Shown: positions 1 through 9,368, counted from the stretch's first letter. The stretch: DNA of 64,000 nucleotides from Pseudomonas sp. H9 (GCF_004353925.1 NZ_SMOK01000029.1:22038-86037), one strand, 5' to 3'. Translations and numbers: made by a program. The notes: generated by a model from the sequence alone, not told the origin.

Positions 1-622
1 CACCCCGGCGGTACTGACTTTGCGTGGTACCGGTGCACCGATCGTGACCAACCATCTGGCGGTCGCGGGCCTGTCCACCGGTAAAGTAATCGCACTGGAC
101 ACCCGTAACGGTGTGCCGGTCTGGGAACAGCGTGTTGCCATTCCGCAAGGCCGTTCGGAGCTTGATCGTGTTGTCGACATCGACGGCGGTCTGCTGTTGT
201 CTGGCGGTACCCTGTACGTAGCCAGCTACCAGGGTCGGGTTGCCGGCCTGGATCTGGAGAGTGGCCGGGTGATGTGGCAGCGTGATGCTTCCAGCTACAC
301 CGGTGTGGCTCAGGGTTTCGGTAACGTCTACGTGAGCCAGGCTTCGGGTACCGTGGAAGGTATCGATGAGCGTTCCTCGAGTGCCCTGTGGAGCAACGAC
401 TCCCTGGCGCGTCGCCAACTGTCGGCGCCGGAAGTGTTCTCCAGCTATGTAGCGGTAGGTGACCTGGAAGGCTACCTGCACCTGCTCAGCCAGGTTGATG
501 GCCGTTTCGTCGGCCGTGAGCGTATCGATAGCGATGGCCTGCGTGCCCGTCCACTGGTGGTGGGTGACACCATCTATGTGTACGGCAACAGTGGCAAGCT
601 CGAGGCGCTGACCATTCGCTGA
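1..622 (+). CDS. bamB: Outer membrane assembly lipoprotein BamB (3' part)
   Basis: The gene is cut by the left window edge; its frame is open from base 2. The visible 206 or so residues are repeating beta-propeller blades with PQQ-like motifs such as ALDTRNGVPVWEQ, GLDLESGRVMWQ and GIDERSSSALWS. BamB is the beta-propeller lipoprotein of the BAM complex, which inserts beta-barrel proteins into the outer membrane; its lipobox would lie upstream of the window. The GTPase gene der follows 116 bp downstream, the usual order in Pseudomonas. A strong hairpin lies between the two genes. Confidence 0.93.
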   Translation, partial: TPAVLTLRGTGAPIVTNHLAVAGLSTGKVIALDTRNGVPVWEQRVAIPQGRSELDRVVDIDGGLLLSGGTLYVASYQGRVAGLDLESGRVMWQRDASSYTGVAQGFGNVYVSQASGTVEGIDERSSSALWSNDSLARRQLSAPEVFSSYVAVGDLEGYLHLLSQVDGRFVGRERIDSDGLRARPLVVGDTIYVYGNSGKLEALTIR

Positions 623-682
623 GGCTATGCTTGAGGCCGTACAGGCCTCGGGCTGCGGCACTTTGGGTGCCGCCCGAACTCC

Positions 683-713
683 GGCCGCTGCAGTGCAGCG
701 GCCTTTGTATTTT
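683..713 (+). terminator. Hairpin with T-rich tail between bamB and der
   Basis: A 10-bp perfect inverted repeat (GGCCGCTGCA / TGCAGCGGCC, 683-703, one central base) is followed by TTTGTATTTT. This has the form of a Rho-independent terminator or attenuator. It lies only about 25 bp before the der start, so it may lower rather than abolish read-through into der. Confidence 0.6.
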
Positions 714-738
714 CTGAATTTATGCAATGGAGAGCCGC

Positions 739-2202
739 ATGGTTCCCGTAATCGCCCTGGTGGGCCGACCGAACGTCGGTAAATCCACCATGTTCAACCG
801 CCTGACCAAGACCCGCGATGCAATCGTCGGCGATCTGTCTGGGCTGACCCGTGACCGCCAGTACGGCGAAGCCCGCTGGCAGGGTCGTACTTACATCCTG
901 ATCGACACCGGTGGTATCACCGGTGATGAAGTGGGCATGGACGAGAAAATGGCCGAGCAGTCGCTGATGGCCATTGAAGAAGCCGACTACGTGCTCTTCC
1001 TGGTCGATGCCCGTGCCGGCATGACCGCCGCCGACCAGATGATTGCCGAGCACCTGCGCAAACGTAACAAGCAGTCGTTCCTGGTGGCCAACAAGATCGA
1101 CAACATCGATCCGGACACCGCCCGTGCCGAGTTCGCCCCGATGGGCATGGGCAACGCCATTCCCGTGGCTGGTTCCCAGGGCCGTGGCATCAACGCCTTG
1201 ATGGAGCTGGTACTAAGCGAGGTACCGCGCGACAAAGAAGACGAAGCCCTCGACGAAGACGTCGCTGAAGGCGAAGAGGCCGTGCGCATTCCGGGGCCGA
1301 GCGAGAAAGATGGCATCAAGATCGCCATCATCGGTCGCCCCAACGTCGGCAAGTCGACCCTGGTCAACCGCATGCTCGGTGAAGAGCGTGTGGTGGTTTA
1401 CGACGAGCCGGGCACCACGCGCGACAGTATCTACATTCCGTTTGAGCGGGATGAAGAGAAGTACACCCTGATCGACACCGCCGGGGTGCGCAAGCGCGGC
1501 AAGATCCACGAAGAAGTTGAAAAGTTCTCGGTGGTGAAAACCCTGCAGGCGATCAAAGACGCCAACGTGGTGATCTTCGTCATGGATGCCCGCGAAGGCG
1601 TGGTTGACCATGACCTCAACCTGCTGGGTTTTGCCCTGGAAGCCGGTCGTGCCATTGTCATCGCCCTGAACAAGTGGGACGGCATGCAGCCGAGCGAGCG
1701 CGACTATGTGAAGACCGAGCTTGAGCGCCGGTTGTTCTTCGTCGACTTCGCCGACATTCACTTCATCTCAGCGCTGCACGGCACTGGCGTGGGCAACCTG
1801 TACAAATCGGTACAGGCGTCGTTCAAGTCGGCGGTCACCCGCTGGCCAACCAGCCGTCTGACCCAGATCCTCGAAGACGCTGTCAGCGATCACCAGCCGC
1901 CGATGGTCAATGGTCGTCGGATCAAGCTGCGTTATGCCCACCTTGGTGGTGCCAACCCGCCGATCATCGTGATCCACGGTAACCAGGTCGAGAAGGTACC
2001 CAAGTCGTACTCGCGCTACCTGGAAAACACTTACCGCCGGGTGCTCAAACTGGTCGGTACGCCGATCCGTATCGAGTACAAGGGTAGTGACAACCCGTAC
2101 GAAGGCAACAAGAACACCTTGACCGACCGCCAGGTCAACAAGAAGCGTCGCTTGATGTCGCACCACAAGAAAGCCGAGAAGAAGCGCAGAGACAAGCGTT
2201 AA
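739..2202 (+). CDS. der: Ribosome-assembly GTPase Der (EngA)
   Basis: Der is an essential tandem GTPase that acts in maturation of the 50S ribosomal subunit. Two G domains are visible, each with a GRPNVGKST P-loop (near residues 9 and 198), DTGG and DTAG switch motifs, and NKID and NKWD G4 motifs. A KH-like domain and a Lys/Arg-rich tail close the protein. The start at 739 gives MVPVIALVGRPN and has GGAG seven bases upstream. An ATG four codons earlier (727) overlaps that ribosome site and is less likely. The length of 487 residues is normal for the family. Confidence 0.97.
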   Translation: MVPVIALVGRPNVGKSTMFNRLTKTRDAIVGDLSGLTRDRQYGEARWQGRTYILIDTGGITGDEVGMDEKMAEQSLMAIEEADYVLFLVDARAGMTAADQMIAEHLRKRNKQSFLVANKIDNIDPDTARAEFAPMGMGNAIPVAGSQGRGINALMELVLSEVPRDKEDEALDEDVAEGEEAVRIPGPSEKDGIKIAIIGRPNVGKSTLVNRMLGEERVVVYDEPGTTRDSIYIPFERDEEKYTLIDTAGVRKRGKIHEEVEKFSVVKTLQAIKDANVVIFVMDAREGVVDHDLNLLGFALEAGRAIVIALNKWDGMQPSERDYVKTELERRLFFVDFADIHFISALHGTGVGNLYKSVQASFKSAVTRWPTSRLTQILEDAVSDHQPPMVNGRRIKLRYAHLGGANPPIIVIHGNQVEKVPKSYSRYLENTYRRVLKLVGTPIRIEYKGSDNPYEGNKNTLTDRQVNKKRRLMSHHKKAEKKRRDKR

Positions 2203-2206
2203 GCGC

Positions 2207-2261
2207 ATCGCGGGGCAAGCCCGCTCCCACCAGAGGCTGTGGGAGCGGGCTTCCCCGCGAT
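2207..2261. repeat. REP inverted pair after der
   Basis: Two inverted copies of the Pseudomonas REP element: ATCGCGGGGCAAGCCCGCTC at 2207-2226 and its mirror at 2239-2261, where one arm has a small change (CTTCC for CTTGCC). The pair starts four bases after the der stop and could fold into a long hairpin that protects or ends the der transcript. Confidence 0.85.
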
Positions 2262-2354
2262 CAGGCTGCGACCGTTACAACCTTTTTCCTGACCATTCAA
2301 TCCGCTATGCTCGGTCTCTTGAACGCCGGATTGTTCTGCAGGAAAGAGGGCTCC

Positions 2355-3503
2355 ATGATCAGCAGCAAGTTGCCGAACGTCGGCACGACCATCTTTACCA
2401 CCATGTCCCAGCTCGCCGTGCAAACCGGCGCCTTGAACCTGTCCCAGGGGTTCCCCGATTTCAATGGCCCTCAGGCGTTGCTTGATGCGGTCGGTCGGCA
2501 TGTCAGTGCCGGCCACAACCAGTATTGTCCGATGACCGGCCTGCCCGCGCTGCGTGAGCAAGTCGCGACCAAGATTGCCCGTAGCTACGGTGTGAGTGTT
2601 AATGCCGAGACGGAAATCACCATTACTCCCGGCGCCACTGAGGCGATCTTTTGCGCTATTCATGCCGTGGTTCGCAGCGGCGACGAAGTGATCGTCTTCG
2701 ACCCCTGCTACGACAGCTACGAGCCTGCAGTCGAACTGGCCGGGGGGCGCTGTGTGCATGTGCAGCTCACCGACGGGCAATTTGCCATTGACTGGCAGAA
2801 GCTCACCGACGCACTGAGCCCGCGCACGCGCATGATTATCCTGAATTCGCCACACAACCCCAGTGGTGCGCTGATCAGCCGCGATGATCTGGACAAGCTG
2901 GCACTATTGATTGCCGAGCGCGATATCTATCTGATCAGCGACGAGGTGTATGAACACCTGGTGTTCGACGGGGTGCAGCACGCCAGCGTGCTGGCTGTTG
3001 AAGCGTTGTACCAACGGGCCTTCGTCGTTAGCTCATTTGGTAAGACCTATCACGTGACTGGGTGGAAAACCGGCTACGTGGTGGCACCGCCCGTCCTGAG
3101 CGCCGAGCTGCGCAAGGTGCATCAGTACGTCAACTTCTGTGGTGTGACGCCGTTGCAATGGGCACTGGCCGACTTCATGGCCGCGCATCCAGAGCATGTT
3201 GAGGAGCTACCGGGCTTCTATCAGGCCAAGCGCGACCTGTTCTGTGACTTGTTGGAATCGTCACGTTTCCAGTTCACCCGTACCAGCGGCACCTACTTTC
3301 AACTGGTCGACTATTCGGCCATTCGCCCGGACCTGAATGACGTCGATATGTCCCTGTGGCTCACCCGCGAGCACGGAGTGGCGACCATCCCGGTGTCGGT
3401 GTTTTACCAGCAACCCATTCCCGAACAGCGCCTGGTGCGTCTGTGTTTTGCCAAACGCGAGGAGACGCTGCGTCAGGCAGCGGAGAAGCTATGCGCGATC
3501 TGA
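2355..3503 (+). CDS. PLP-dependent methionine (glutamine-type) aminotransferase, YbdL-like
   Basis: A fold-type I aminotransferase of 382 residues. Family motifs are NSPHNPSG (164-171), DEVYE (196-200) and the PLP-binding lysine in SFGKTYHVTGWK (K230). The sequence LSQGFPDF near the N-terminus is typical of the YbdL/glutamine transaminase K branch, which transaminates methionine or glutamine against keto acids. The start at 2355 has AAGAGGG upstream; an in-frame ATG at 2307 lacks support from the family. Its last 13 bp overlap the next gene, an omega-amidase, so the two products probably act in sequence: transaminate, then remove the toxic alpha-keto-amide. The exact amino donor is inferred. 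Confidence 0.9.
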   Translation: MISSKLPNVGTTIFTTMSQLAVQTGALNLSQGFPDFNGPQALLDAVGRHVSAGHNQYCPMTGLPALREQVATKIARSYGVSVNAETEITITPGATEAIFCAIHAVVRSGDEVIVFDPCYDSYEPAVELAGGRCVHVQLTDGQFAIDWQKLTDALSPRTRMIILNSPHNPSGALISRDDLDKLALLIAERDIYLISDEVYEHLVFDGVQHASVLAVEALYQRAFVVSSFGKTYHVTGWKTGYVVAPPVLSAELRKVHQYVNFCGVTPLQWALADFMAAHPEHVEELPGFYQAKRDLFCDLLESSRFQFTRTSGTYFQLVDYSAIRPDLNDVDMSLWLTREHGVATIPVSVFYQQPIPEQRLVRLCFAKREETLRQAAEKLCAI

Positions 3504-4282
3504 GTGCTCTGCCTAATTTGAAAGTTGCCTTGGTCCAGACCGCCTTGGCCTGGCACGACCGTCAGGCCAACTACGAGCATTTTGAAAGTCTGTTGGAGCA
3601 GGCCCGCGGGGCTGATCTGATCATCCTGCCGGAGATGTTCACCACAGGCTTTTCGATGGAGTCCGAAAGCCTGGCCGAGCCGGAAAACGGCCCTACCTAT
3701 AAATGGCTGAAGGCCCAGGCGAAAAAGCTCGATGCCGTTGTTACTGGCAGTGTGATCATCCAGGCTGCTGACGGCAGCCATCGCAACCGCTTGCTCTGGG
3801 CCCGTCCGGATGGCGAGATCCTGTTTTATGACAAGCGCCACCTGTTCCGCATGGCCGGTGAGCATAAGCACTACACCCCGGGCGAACGTCAGGTGCAGTT
3901 CGAGGTGAAGGGCTGGCGGGTGCGCGCGCTGATTTGCTACGACCTGCGATTCCCGGTGTGGAGCCGTGATGCGCAGGACACCGACCTGTTGCTGTACACC
4001 GCCAACTGGCCAGCAGCACGTCGCCAACACTGGAATCGCTTGTTGCCTGCCCGGGGCATTGAAAACCTGTGTTATGTGGCGGCGGTGAACCGGGTGGGTA
4101 CCGACGGTAAGGGCTTTGCCTATTCAGGCGACAGCCAGGTGCTCGATTTCCAGGGAGAGAGCCTGCTCAGTGCAGGGGAAGCGGACGGGGTGTTTACTGC
4201 GGTGCTGAGTTCGGCCGATCTGGCGGCGTATCGCACGCGCTTTCCGGCCAATCTGGATGCCGACACTTTCGAACTGCATTAA
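3491..4282 (+). CDS. yafV: Omega-amidase YafV (nitrilase superfamily)
   Basis: Carbon-nitrogen hydrolase of 263 residues. The catalytic triad is visible as E48 (ILPEMF), K115 (YDKRHLF) and C149 (LICYDLRFP). Omega-amidases hydrolyse alpha-ketoglutaramate and related keto-amides left by glutamine transaminases, in methionine salvage and metabolite repair. The start at 3491 overlaps the aminotransferase stop by 13 bp, which indicates translational coupling and supports the shared pathway. An upstream in-frame start at 3356 would run far into the aminotransferase and is rejected. Confidence 0.9.
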   Translation: MRDLSALPNLKVALVQTALAWHDRQANYEHFESLLEQARGADLIILPEMFTTGFSMESESLAEPENGPTYKWLKAQAKKLDAVVTGSVIIQAADGSHRNRLLWARPDGEILFYDKRHLFRMAGEHKHYTPGERQVQFEVKGWRVRALICYDLRFPVWSRDAQDTDLLLYTANWPAARRQHWNRLLPARGIENLCYVAAVNRVGTDGKGFAYSGDSQVLDFQGESLLSAGEADGVFTAVLSSADLAAYRTRFPANLDADTFELH

Positions 4283-4287
4283 AGACA

Positions 4288-4353
4288 ATCGCGGGGCAAG
4301 CCCGCTCCTACAGGTTGGAAGTAATTCCTGTGGGAGCGGGCTTGCCCCGCGAT
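4288..4353. repeat. REP inverted pair between yafV and piuB
   Basis: Inverted REP copies at 4288-4313 and 4327-4353 fill the gap between two convergent genes. They can form a long GC-rich hairpin that would serve as a transcript end for both. Confidence 0.85.
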
Positions 4354-4356
4354 CAT

Positions 4357-6933
4357 TCAATACACGTCGCGGCGATAACGCCCCGACTCGACCAACTGTT
4401 CGACCTCAGCTGTCCCGAGCACTTCGTTGAGCACCGCATCGACGCCGCTGGCCATGCCCTGCAGGCTGCCGCAAATGTAGATCGACGCCCCTTCTTCCAG
4501 CCAGCGACGCAATTCAGCCGCCTGTTCGCGCAAGCGATCCTGCACGTAGACCTTGTGTGCCTGATCACGCGAAAACGCCAGGTCCAACCGCGCCAGTTCG
4601 CCCGTGCGCAGCCAACCTTGCAGTTCTTCACCACAGAGGAAGTCATGGGCCTGGTTACGCTCGCCGAACAGCAACCAGTTGCGTGATTCGCCTGCGGCGA
4701 TGCGAGCTTTGAGCAGGCTGCGCAAACCGGCCAGGCCGGTACCGTTACCGATCAGGATCGTCGGGGTGGTTGGTGCCGGCAGGTGGAACCCGCTGTTGTT
4801 GCGCAGACGCAGGCTGACGCTGTTATCCACAGCCAGATATTCAGTCAGCCAGCCTGAACCCAGCCCCAGGCTGCCATCGGGGTGGCGTTCCTGGCGCACG
4901 ATCAACTCCAGAACGCCATCGCTGGCAATCGAGGCGATCGAGTACTCCCGCGCTGCCAGTGGGATCAATGCATCCACCAACGCCTGGGCGTGCAGGCCGA
5001 CCAAGTGTTCGCGGCTGTTGGGCAACTGACGACCACCCAGCGCTTGAAGCAGGCTTTCCTGCAAACCTTCGACTTCGACACGCGATTCACCATCAAGGCC
5101 CAGCCCACGCAGGAAGTGTTCGACGCTCTGCGGATTATTACGCGGCAGGATCTCGACCAGATCACCCGCCTGCCATTGCATTGGCTGCGGTGGTGTCAGC
5201 CCAAGCAGATAAACCGCCGAGCTTTGGCTGCCGGGGTTCATCAATTGGCGCTGAGTCAGTGTCCAGTTATCAAAGGCAGGCGCCTGCCAGGCAGCCGGTG
5301 GCGTGCTGCCGGTCAACTGTGCCAGTTGCTGCTGCCACAGCTGCAAAGAGGCTGGGTCGGCGCTGTCGACTTCCACCGTGGCGAAAGCACTGGTAGCCCC
5401 ACGCTCGCCAAGCCAGGCCTGCAGACGGCGGGCAAAGCCACAGAAGTGTGGATACTGGCGGTCGCCCAATGCCAGCAACGCGTAGTTCAGATTGCTCAGC
5501 GCCCATGGCTGGCCGAGCACTTTGCGTTCGAAGCCGCGTGCACTATCGGGTGCCTCACCATCCCCGAAGGTACTGACCACGAACAATGCGCGCTCAGCCT
5601 GATGCAGATCGCTTTCGGTCAGTTCGGCCAGTGGGCGCACCTGCACCGGCAGGCCGGCGGCCTGCAATTGCCCGGCGGTCTGCCAGGCCAACTGTTCGGC
5701 AAAGCCACTCTGGCTGGCGAAGCCCACCAGCCAACCGTTGCCTTCAACAGCGGAGGGCCGCAGGTTGCTGCGGGCCGCGCGCACCTGGCGTTTTTTGCGA
5801 CGGCGGTCGAGGTACAGCAACCAGCCAGTGACGAAGAACAACGGCATGGTCAGGCTGGCGATGGCAAACAGAATCCGTCCGGTCAGGCCAAAATAGCTGC
5901 CTACATGCAACGCATAGACGCTGGCCAACAGTTGCGCCTTGAAGGATTTGTCGTCGTAGCGTTCGAGCTTTTTCACCTGGCCGGTGGCCGGGTCAAAGGT
6001 CAGGGTGTTGAACGCACGTTCGTGTGCTGCGCCTTGCAGTCTGTAGAACAGCGTCGCAGGCTGACCACCCGCCGGGGGCAGGCGCAAATTGTAGTTGGTC
6101 ATGTTCGGACCGGCGGCGGCCTGCAAGCTGGCCCACACGGCATCGTAGTCAACCACCAGAGGTTTGGCGTCTTTGCCCGGCGCGCCGCCTGGGCGGCCGC
6201 GGCCTTCACCACGCTTGTGTTGCTCGCCTGCCGCCGGAGCGTCGGCAAGCAGTTTGTTCAGGCCTTCCCGGTACCATTCGTAGGACCAGAACAAGCCTGT
6301 GAGGGCGAACAGCAGATAGAACAGCAGGCACCAGGTGCCGAACACGGCGTGCAGGTCCCAGTTGAAAGCGCGGCCTTTCCTGGCCCAGTCCAGTGTTAAC
6401 CAGGTCCGCCAGTTCAGGGCCTGGCGCGGCCAGCGCAGGTACAGGCCAGAGAGGCAGAAGAAAATCAGCATCAGGGTACAGGCACCGGTGATCTGCCGTC
6501 CGGTATCGCCCATGGCCAGAAAACGGTGCAGTTGCAGCATCAGGTCGAAAAAGCCCTGACCGCTGACATCGCCTTGCAGCTTGCCGGTGTACGGGTCGGC
6601 GTAGCGCATCAAGCCACGGCGTTGTCCGGGCGGTGGGGTGAAGAACACGCGCGCCGCAGTGTCACCTTCCGTGGCCACCGAGAGCATGGCCACTTTGTCG
6701 CCTTGTTCGGCTTCGATTCGACGAACCAGCTCGGGCATGGGCAGTACGCCTTCCTGGCGTACTTCGACCTTGAGCACGTCGGGGTTGAACAGGCGCAGGA
6801 GTTCATCCTGGAATGCCCAGATTGCCCCGGTAATACCCATCAAGGCCAGCACCAGGCCGGCGGTTATGCCGAAGAACCAGTGCAGTTGAAACAGGGATTT
6901 CTTCACCACATCAATCACCTTGTTTTGCCGCAA
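4357..6933 (-). CDS. piuB: PepSY membrane / flavodoxin / NADPH-flavin reductase fusion, probable siderophore-iron reductase PiuB
   Basis: A large fusion protein. The N-terminal part (about residues 1-385) is a PepSY-type module with four membrane helices, for example FFGITAGLVLALMGITGAIW and LFFVTGWLLYLDRRRKK. Next comes a flavodoxin domain with the FMN motif STFGDGEAPDSA. The end is a ferredoxin-NADP-reductase-like part with the FAD motif REYSIAS and the nucleotide-binding stretch LIGNGTGLAGLRS. It is like the flavoprotein of sulfite reductase joined to an inner-membrane anchor, and probably reduces Fe(III)-siderophore at the membrane. It lies downstream of the piuA receptor on the same strand. 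The start is uncertain: the longest frame opens with TTG at 6933, while GTG at 6909 has AAGGTG six bases upstream. Confidence 0.85.
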   Translation of the reverse strand: MRQNKVIDVVKKSLFQLHWFFGITAGLVLALMGITGAIWAFQDELLRLFNPDVLKVEVRQEGVLPMPELVRRIEAEQGDKVAMLSVATEGDTAARVFFTPPPGQRRGLMRYADPYTGKLQGDVSGQGFFDLMLQLHRFLAMGDTGRQITGACTLMLIFFCLSGLYLRWPRQALNWRTWLTLDWARKGRAFNWDLHAVFGTWCLLFYLLFALTGLFWSYEWYREGLNKLLADAPAAGEQHKRGEGRGRPGGAPGKDAKPLVVDYDAVWASLQAAAGPNMTNYNLRLPPAGGQPATLFYRLQGAAHERAFNTLTFDPATGQVKKLERYDDKSFKAQLLASVYALHVGSYFGLTGRILFAIASLTMPLFFVTGWLLYLDRRRKKRQVRAARSNLRPSAVEGNGWLVGFASQSGFAEQLAWQTAGQLQAAGLPVQVRPLAELTESDLHQAERALFVVSTFGDGEAPDSARGFERKVLGQPWALSNLNYALLALGDRQYPHFCGFARRLQAWLGERGATSAFATVEVDSADPASLQLWQQQLAQLTGSTPPAAWQAPAFDNWTLTQRQLMNPGSQSSAVYLLGLTPPQPMQWQAGDLVEILPRNNPQSVEHFLRGLGLDGESRVEVEGLQESLLQALGGRQLPNSREHLVGLHAQALVDALIPLAAREYSIASIASDGVLELIVRQERHPDGSLGLGSGWLTEYLAVDNSVSLRLRNNSGFHLPAPTTPTILIGNGTGLAGLRSLLKARIAAGESRNWLLFGERNQAHDFLCGEELQGWLRTGELARLDLAFSRDQAHKVYVQDRLREQAAELRRWLEEGASIYICGSLQGMASGVDAVLNEVLGTAEVEQLVESGRYRRDVY

Positions 6934-6969
6934 ATGCGAATGCGTCGCACATTATGCCTTGATACACAA

Positions 6970-6999
6970 AAGCCCCGCTCACAGAAGTGAACGGGGCTT
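6970..6999 (-). terminator. Terminator between piuA and piuB
   Basis: AAGCCCCG and CGGGGCTT pair, with TCAC/GTGA extending the stem past one mismatch. On the minus strand it is followed by TTTTGTG. It sits just after the piuA stop codon, so piuB is at least partly uncoupled from piuA. Confidence 0.75.
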
Positions 7000-7013
7000 G
7001 CCGGTCAGCGCGC

Positions 7014-9314
7014 TTAGAAGTGCACTGCGGTGGTCAGCAGGGCAGTGCGCCCAGGTGCCTGGTTGGCGTAGTGAGCAGCGTAAGCCTTGTCGTAGTAGAC
7101 CTCGTTGGTGAGGTTCTGGACGTTCAGCTGCAGGTCGACGTTTTTGGTCAGCTTGTAGCTGGCCATCGCGTCGTAGCGCCAGTACGAGTCGACCATCACG
7201 CTGTTGGTCACGTTGCCAAATACGTCGTCTGTATAGAAGGCACCACCGCCGACGGTGAGTTTCGGCGTGACGTTGTAGGTGGTCCACAAGGTCAGACTGT
7301 TGTTTGGCGTGTTGGGCATCTGGTTGCCGTCGTTGTAGCCGTCGACCAGCACCTTGTTCACGGTCTGGGCGCCGCCGTCTACCAGTTCGGAGTCCAGGTA
7401 GGTGTAGCCGGCGAACACTTGCCAGTTGTTGGTCAGCTTGCCGGTAGCGGTCAGTTCCAGGCCATCAACGCGGCTTTTACCTGCGTTCTGGTAGGTGTTG
7501 GCATCAACCAGTACACGAGCGTTTTCTTTCTCGGTACGGAAGACCGCTGCGGTCAGGTTCAGGCGTTGATCCAGCAGATCCCACTTGGTACCAATTTCAT
7601 AGTTAGTGGTTTCTTCGGGCTTCAGCTCGCTGGTAGTGGTGGCTGTCAGCAGTGGATTACCGTCGCTACCTTCACCCAACGAAGCACCGGCTGGCGTTGC
7701 CGAGGTCGCGTAGGAAATGTAAACGCTACCGTTGTCGGTTGGCTTCCAGGTCAGGCCCAGTTGACCGGTGATGAACTCGCTGGTGTCTTCGGTTTTGAAT
7801 TGAGTAACGGCACCCTTTTTATCCAGGGCTTTGGTCTTGGCCTTGGTGTCAAAGTGGTCGTAACGCAGGCCCATGGTCAGCAACCAGGCCGGGTTCAGTT
7901 CCAGCGTGTCTGTCAGATAAATGGCACGGGTGCTACCGGAAGTATCGGTACCCAGGTCATTACGAGCAACACTACCGCCCCATGCTTCATTTGGGTCCGG
8001 GTTAGGGAACGAGGTACACACACCAGGAATCAGGCCTTCACCCGTCGAGCAATCGCCTGACTTGAATCCGGTAACGTCATAGCCTTCTTTGTTAGAGACT
8101 TCGCGGCTCAGCTCGATACCGGTGGAGAAGGTGTTCTTGAAACCACCAATGTATACCTCACCGAACAGGTCGGTCTGGTTGGTGGTGGTGCTGGTATTCG
8201 CCACGCGGTTGTTCGGACGGCGCCAGACTTCACCCTTGAGGATGTTGCCTTTACTGTCATCAGGCTGACTGTAGATGTAGTCCTGCAGGGTGCTGCCGTG
8301 GCGCAGGGTGTTCTTGATCGTCAGCGAGTCGCTCAGGTCATGCTCCAGAGCGATGGTGGCGATGTCTGCGCGGCTCTTGTAGAAGTCACGATCGACCAGG
8401 CCGTAGAAGTTGTCGCTGTCGCCGCCATCAATCGGTTTGTCCGGGTTGGCCGAAGTACGGTTGGCCGAGCTGCCGGACTTGAGGCTGTACGGAATACCAG
8501 AGTCTGGCAGGTCGTTGCTTTCTACGTGGTAGTAGTCCAGGTACAGACGGGTTTCTGTGCCCAAGCCGAAGACCAGCGATGGCGCTACGCCCCAACGGTC
8601 GTAATTGACTTCGTCGCGACCGGCGACATTGCTTTCGTGGCTCATCAGGTTCAGGCGGAACGCCGCAGTGTCGAGGAACTGATAGTTGCCATCGAAGGTG
8701 TAACGCTGGGTCTGGTCCGAACCCCAGGTGAATGCGCCGTCGGTGGAGTTGCCCAAGTGCGCGCGCTTGCTCACCAGGTTGATGGTGCCACCTGCAGCAC
8801 CGCGACCGCCGATGGCCGAGTTAGGGCCTTTGGCCACTTCTACCGATTCGACGGCAAAGATTTCTCGGGTTTGCGAACCGGTGTCACGCACGCCGTCAAG
8901 GTACATCGAACCCTGGGAGTCAAAACCACGAATGAACGGGCGGTCGCCCGATGGGTTGCCACCTTCACCGGCACCCATGGTGATACCCGGCACAGTGCGC
9001 AGGGCGTCCTGAAGTGTAAGGGCGTTGGTGTCCTTGATGACTTGCTGAGGGACCACCGTCACGCTGCGCGGAATGTCGATTAGCGGCGCGGTGTACTTCG
9101 GCGACGAAGCACTTTCCACTTTGTAGTCAGTATTTGCCGCATCGGCCTGTCCGGTAACGCTGGTAGCGTCCAGGGCAATCGCGCCGTTCTTGGCTGGCTC
9201 GGCTTCTGCGGCATATGCCACGTGGGCTGCCGAGGTGGCGGTGAGTGCCACGCCGATGGCAGAGGCGAGCAAGCGTGGTGAACTGACAGCAGTTGGCACA
9301 TAGTGACGCGGCAT
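7014..9314 (-). CDS. piuA: TonB-dependent catecholate-type siderophore receptor PiuA (Fiu family)
   Basis: Outer-membrane receptor of 766 residues. A signal peptide ends near AYA-AEAEP, followed by a plug domain (IDIPRSVTVVPQQVIKD, RPFIRGFD, VAKGPNSAIGGRGAAGGTINLVSK) and a 22-strand type barrel ending in the terminal Phe of TTAVHF. The Fiu/PiuA family takes up iron complexed with monomeric catechols. The neighbours piuB and piuC match the Pseudomonas piu locus. The start at 9314 is chosen because GGGGAAGGGGACCAC precedes the ATG; an upstream TTG at 9338 overlaps that site. A Fur-box-like inverted repeat lies 36 bp upstream, so iron repression is expected. Confidence 0.92.
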   Translation of the reverse strand: MPRHYVPTAVSSPRLLASAIGVALTATSAAHVAYAAEAEPAKNGAIALDATSVTGQADAANTDYKVESASSPKYTAPLIDIPRSVTVVPQQVIKDTNALTLQDALRTVPGITMGAGEGGNPSGDRPFIRGFDSQGSMYLDGVRDTGSQTREIFAVESVEVAKGPNSAIGGRGAAGGTINLVSKRAHLGNSTDGAFTWGSDQTQRYTFDGNYQFLDTAAFRLNLMSHESNVAGRDEVNYDRWGVAPSLVFGLGTETRLYLDYYHVESNDLPDSGIPYSLKSGSSANRTSANPDKPIDGGDSDNFYGLVDRDFYKSRADIATIALEHDLSDSLTIKNTLRHGSTLQDYIYSQPDDSKGNILKGEVWRRPNNRVANTSTTTNQTDLFGEVYIGGFKNTFSTGIELSREVSNKEGYDVTGFKSGDCSTGEGLIPGVCTSFPNPDPNEAWGGSVARNDLGTDTSGSTRAIYLTDTLELNPAWLLTMGLRYDHFDTKAKTKALDKKGAVTQFKTEDTSEFITGQLGLTWKPTDNGSVYISYATSATPAGASLGEGSDGNPLLTATTTSELKPEETTNYEIGTKWDLLDQRLNLTAAVFRTEKENARVLVDANTYQNAGKSRVDGLELTATGKLTNNWQVFAGYTYLDSELVDGGAQTVNKVLVDGYNDGNQMPNTPNNSLTLWTTYNVTPKLTVGGGAFYTDDVFGNVTNSVMVDSYWRYDAMASYKLTKNVDLQLNVQNLTNEVYYDKAYAAHYANQAPGRTALLTTAVHF

Positions 9315-9349
9315 GGTGGTCCCCTTCCCCGGTTTCAAAGGCCGCGAAA

Positions 9350-9368
9350 TATAATGTAATGAATTATG
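9350..9368. promoter_or_regulatory. Fur-box-like site upstream of piuA
   Basis: ATAAT-N7-ATTAT matches both outer arms of the 19-bp Fur consensus exactly; 12 of 19 positions agree overall by my count. It lies in the divergent gap between piuA and piuC. Confidence 0.55.

Noticed and set aside
4882..6399. 505-residue plus-strand ORF opposite piuB
   Set aside because: Antisense shadow of a high-GC gene; the protein on the minus strand has clear domains and this one has none.
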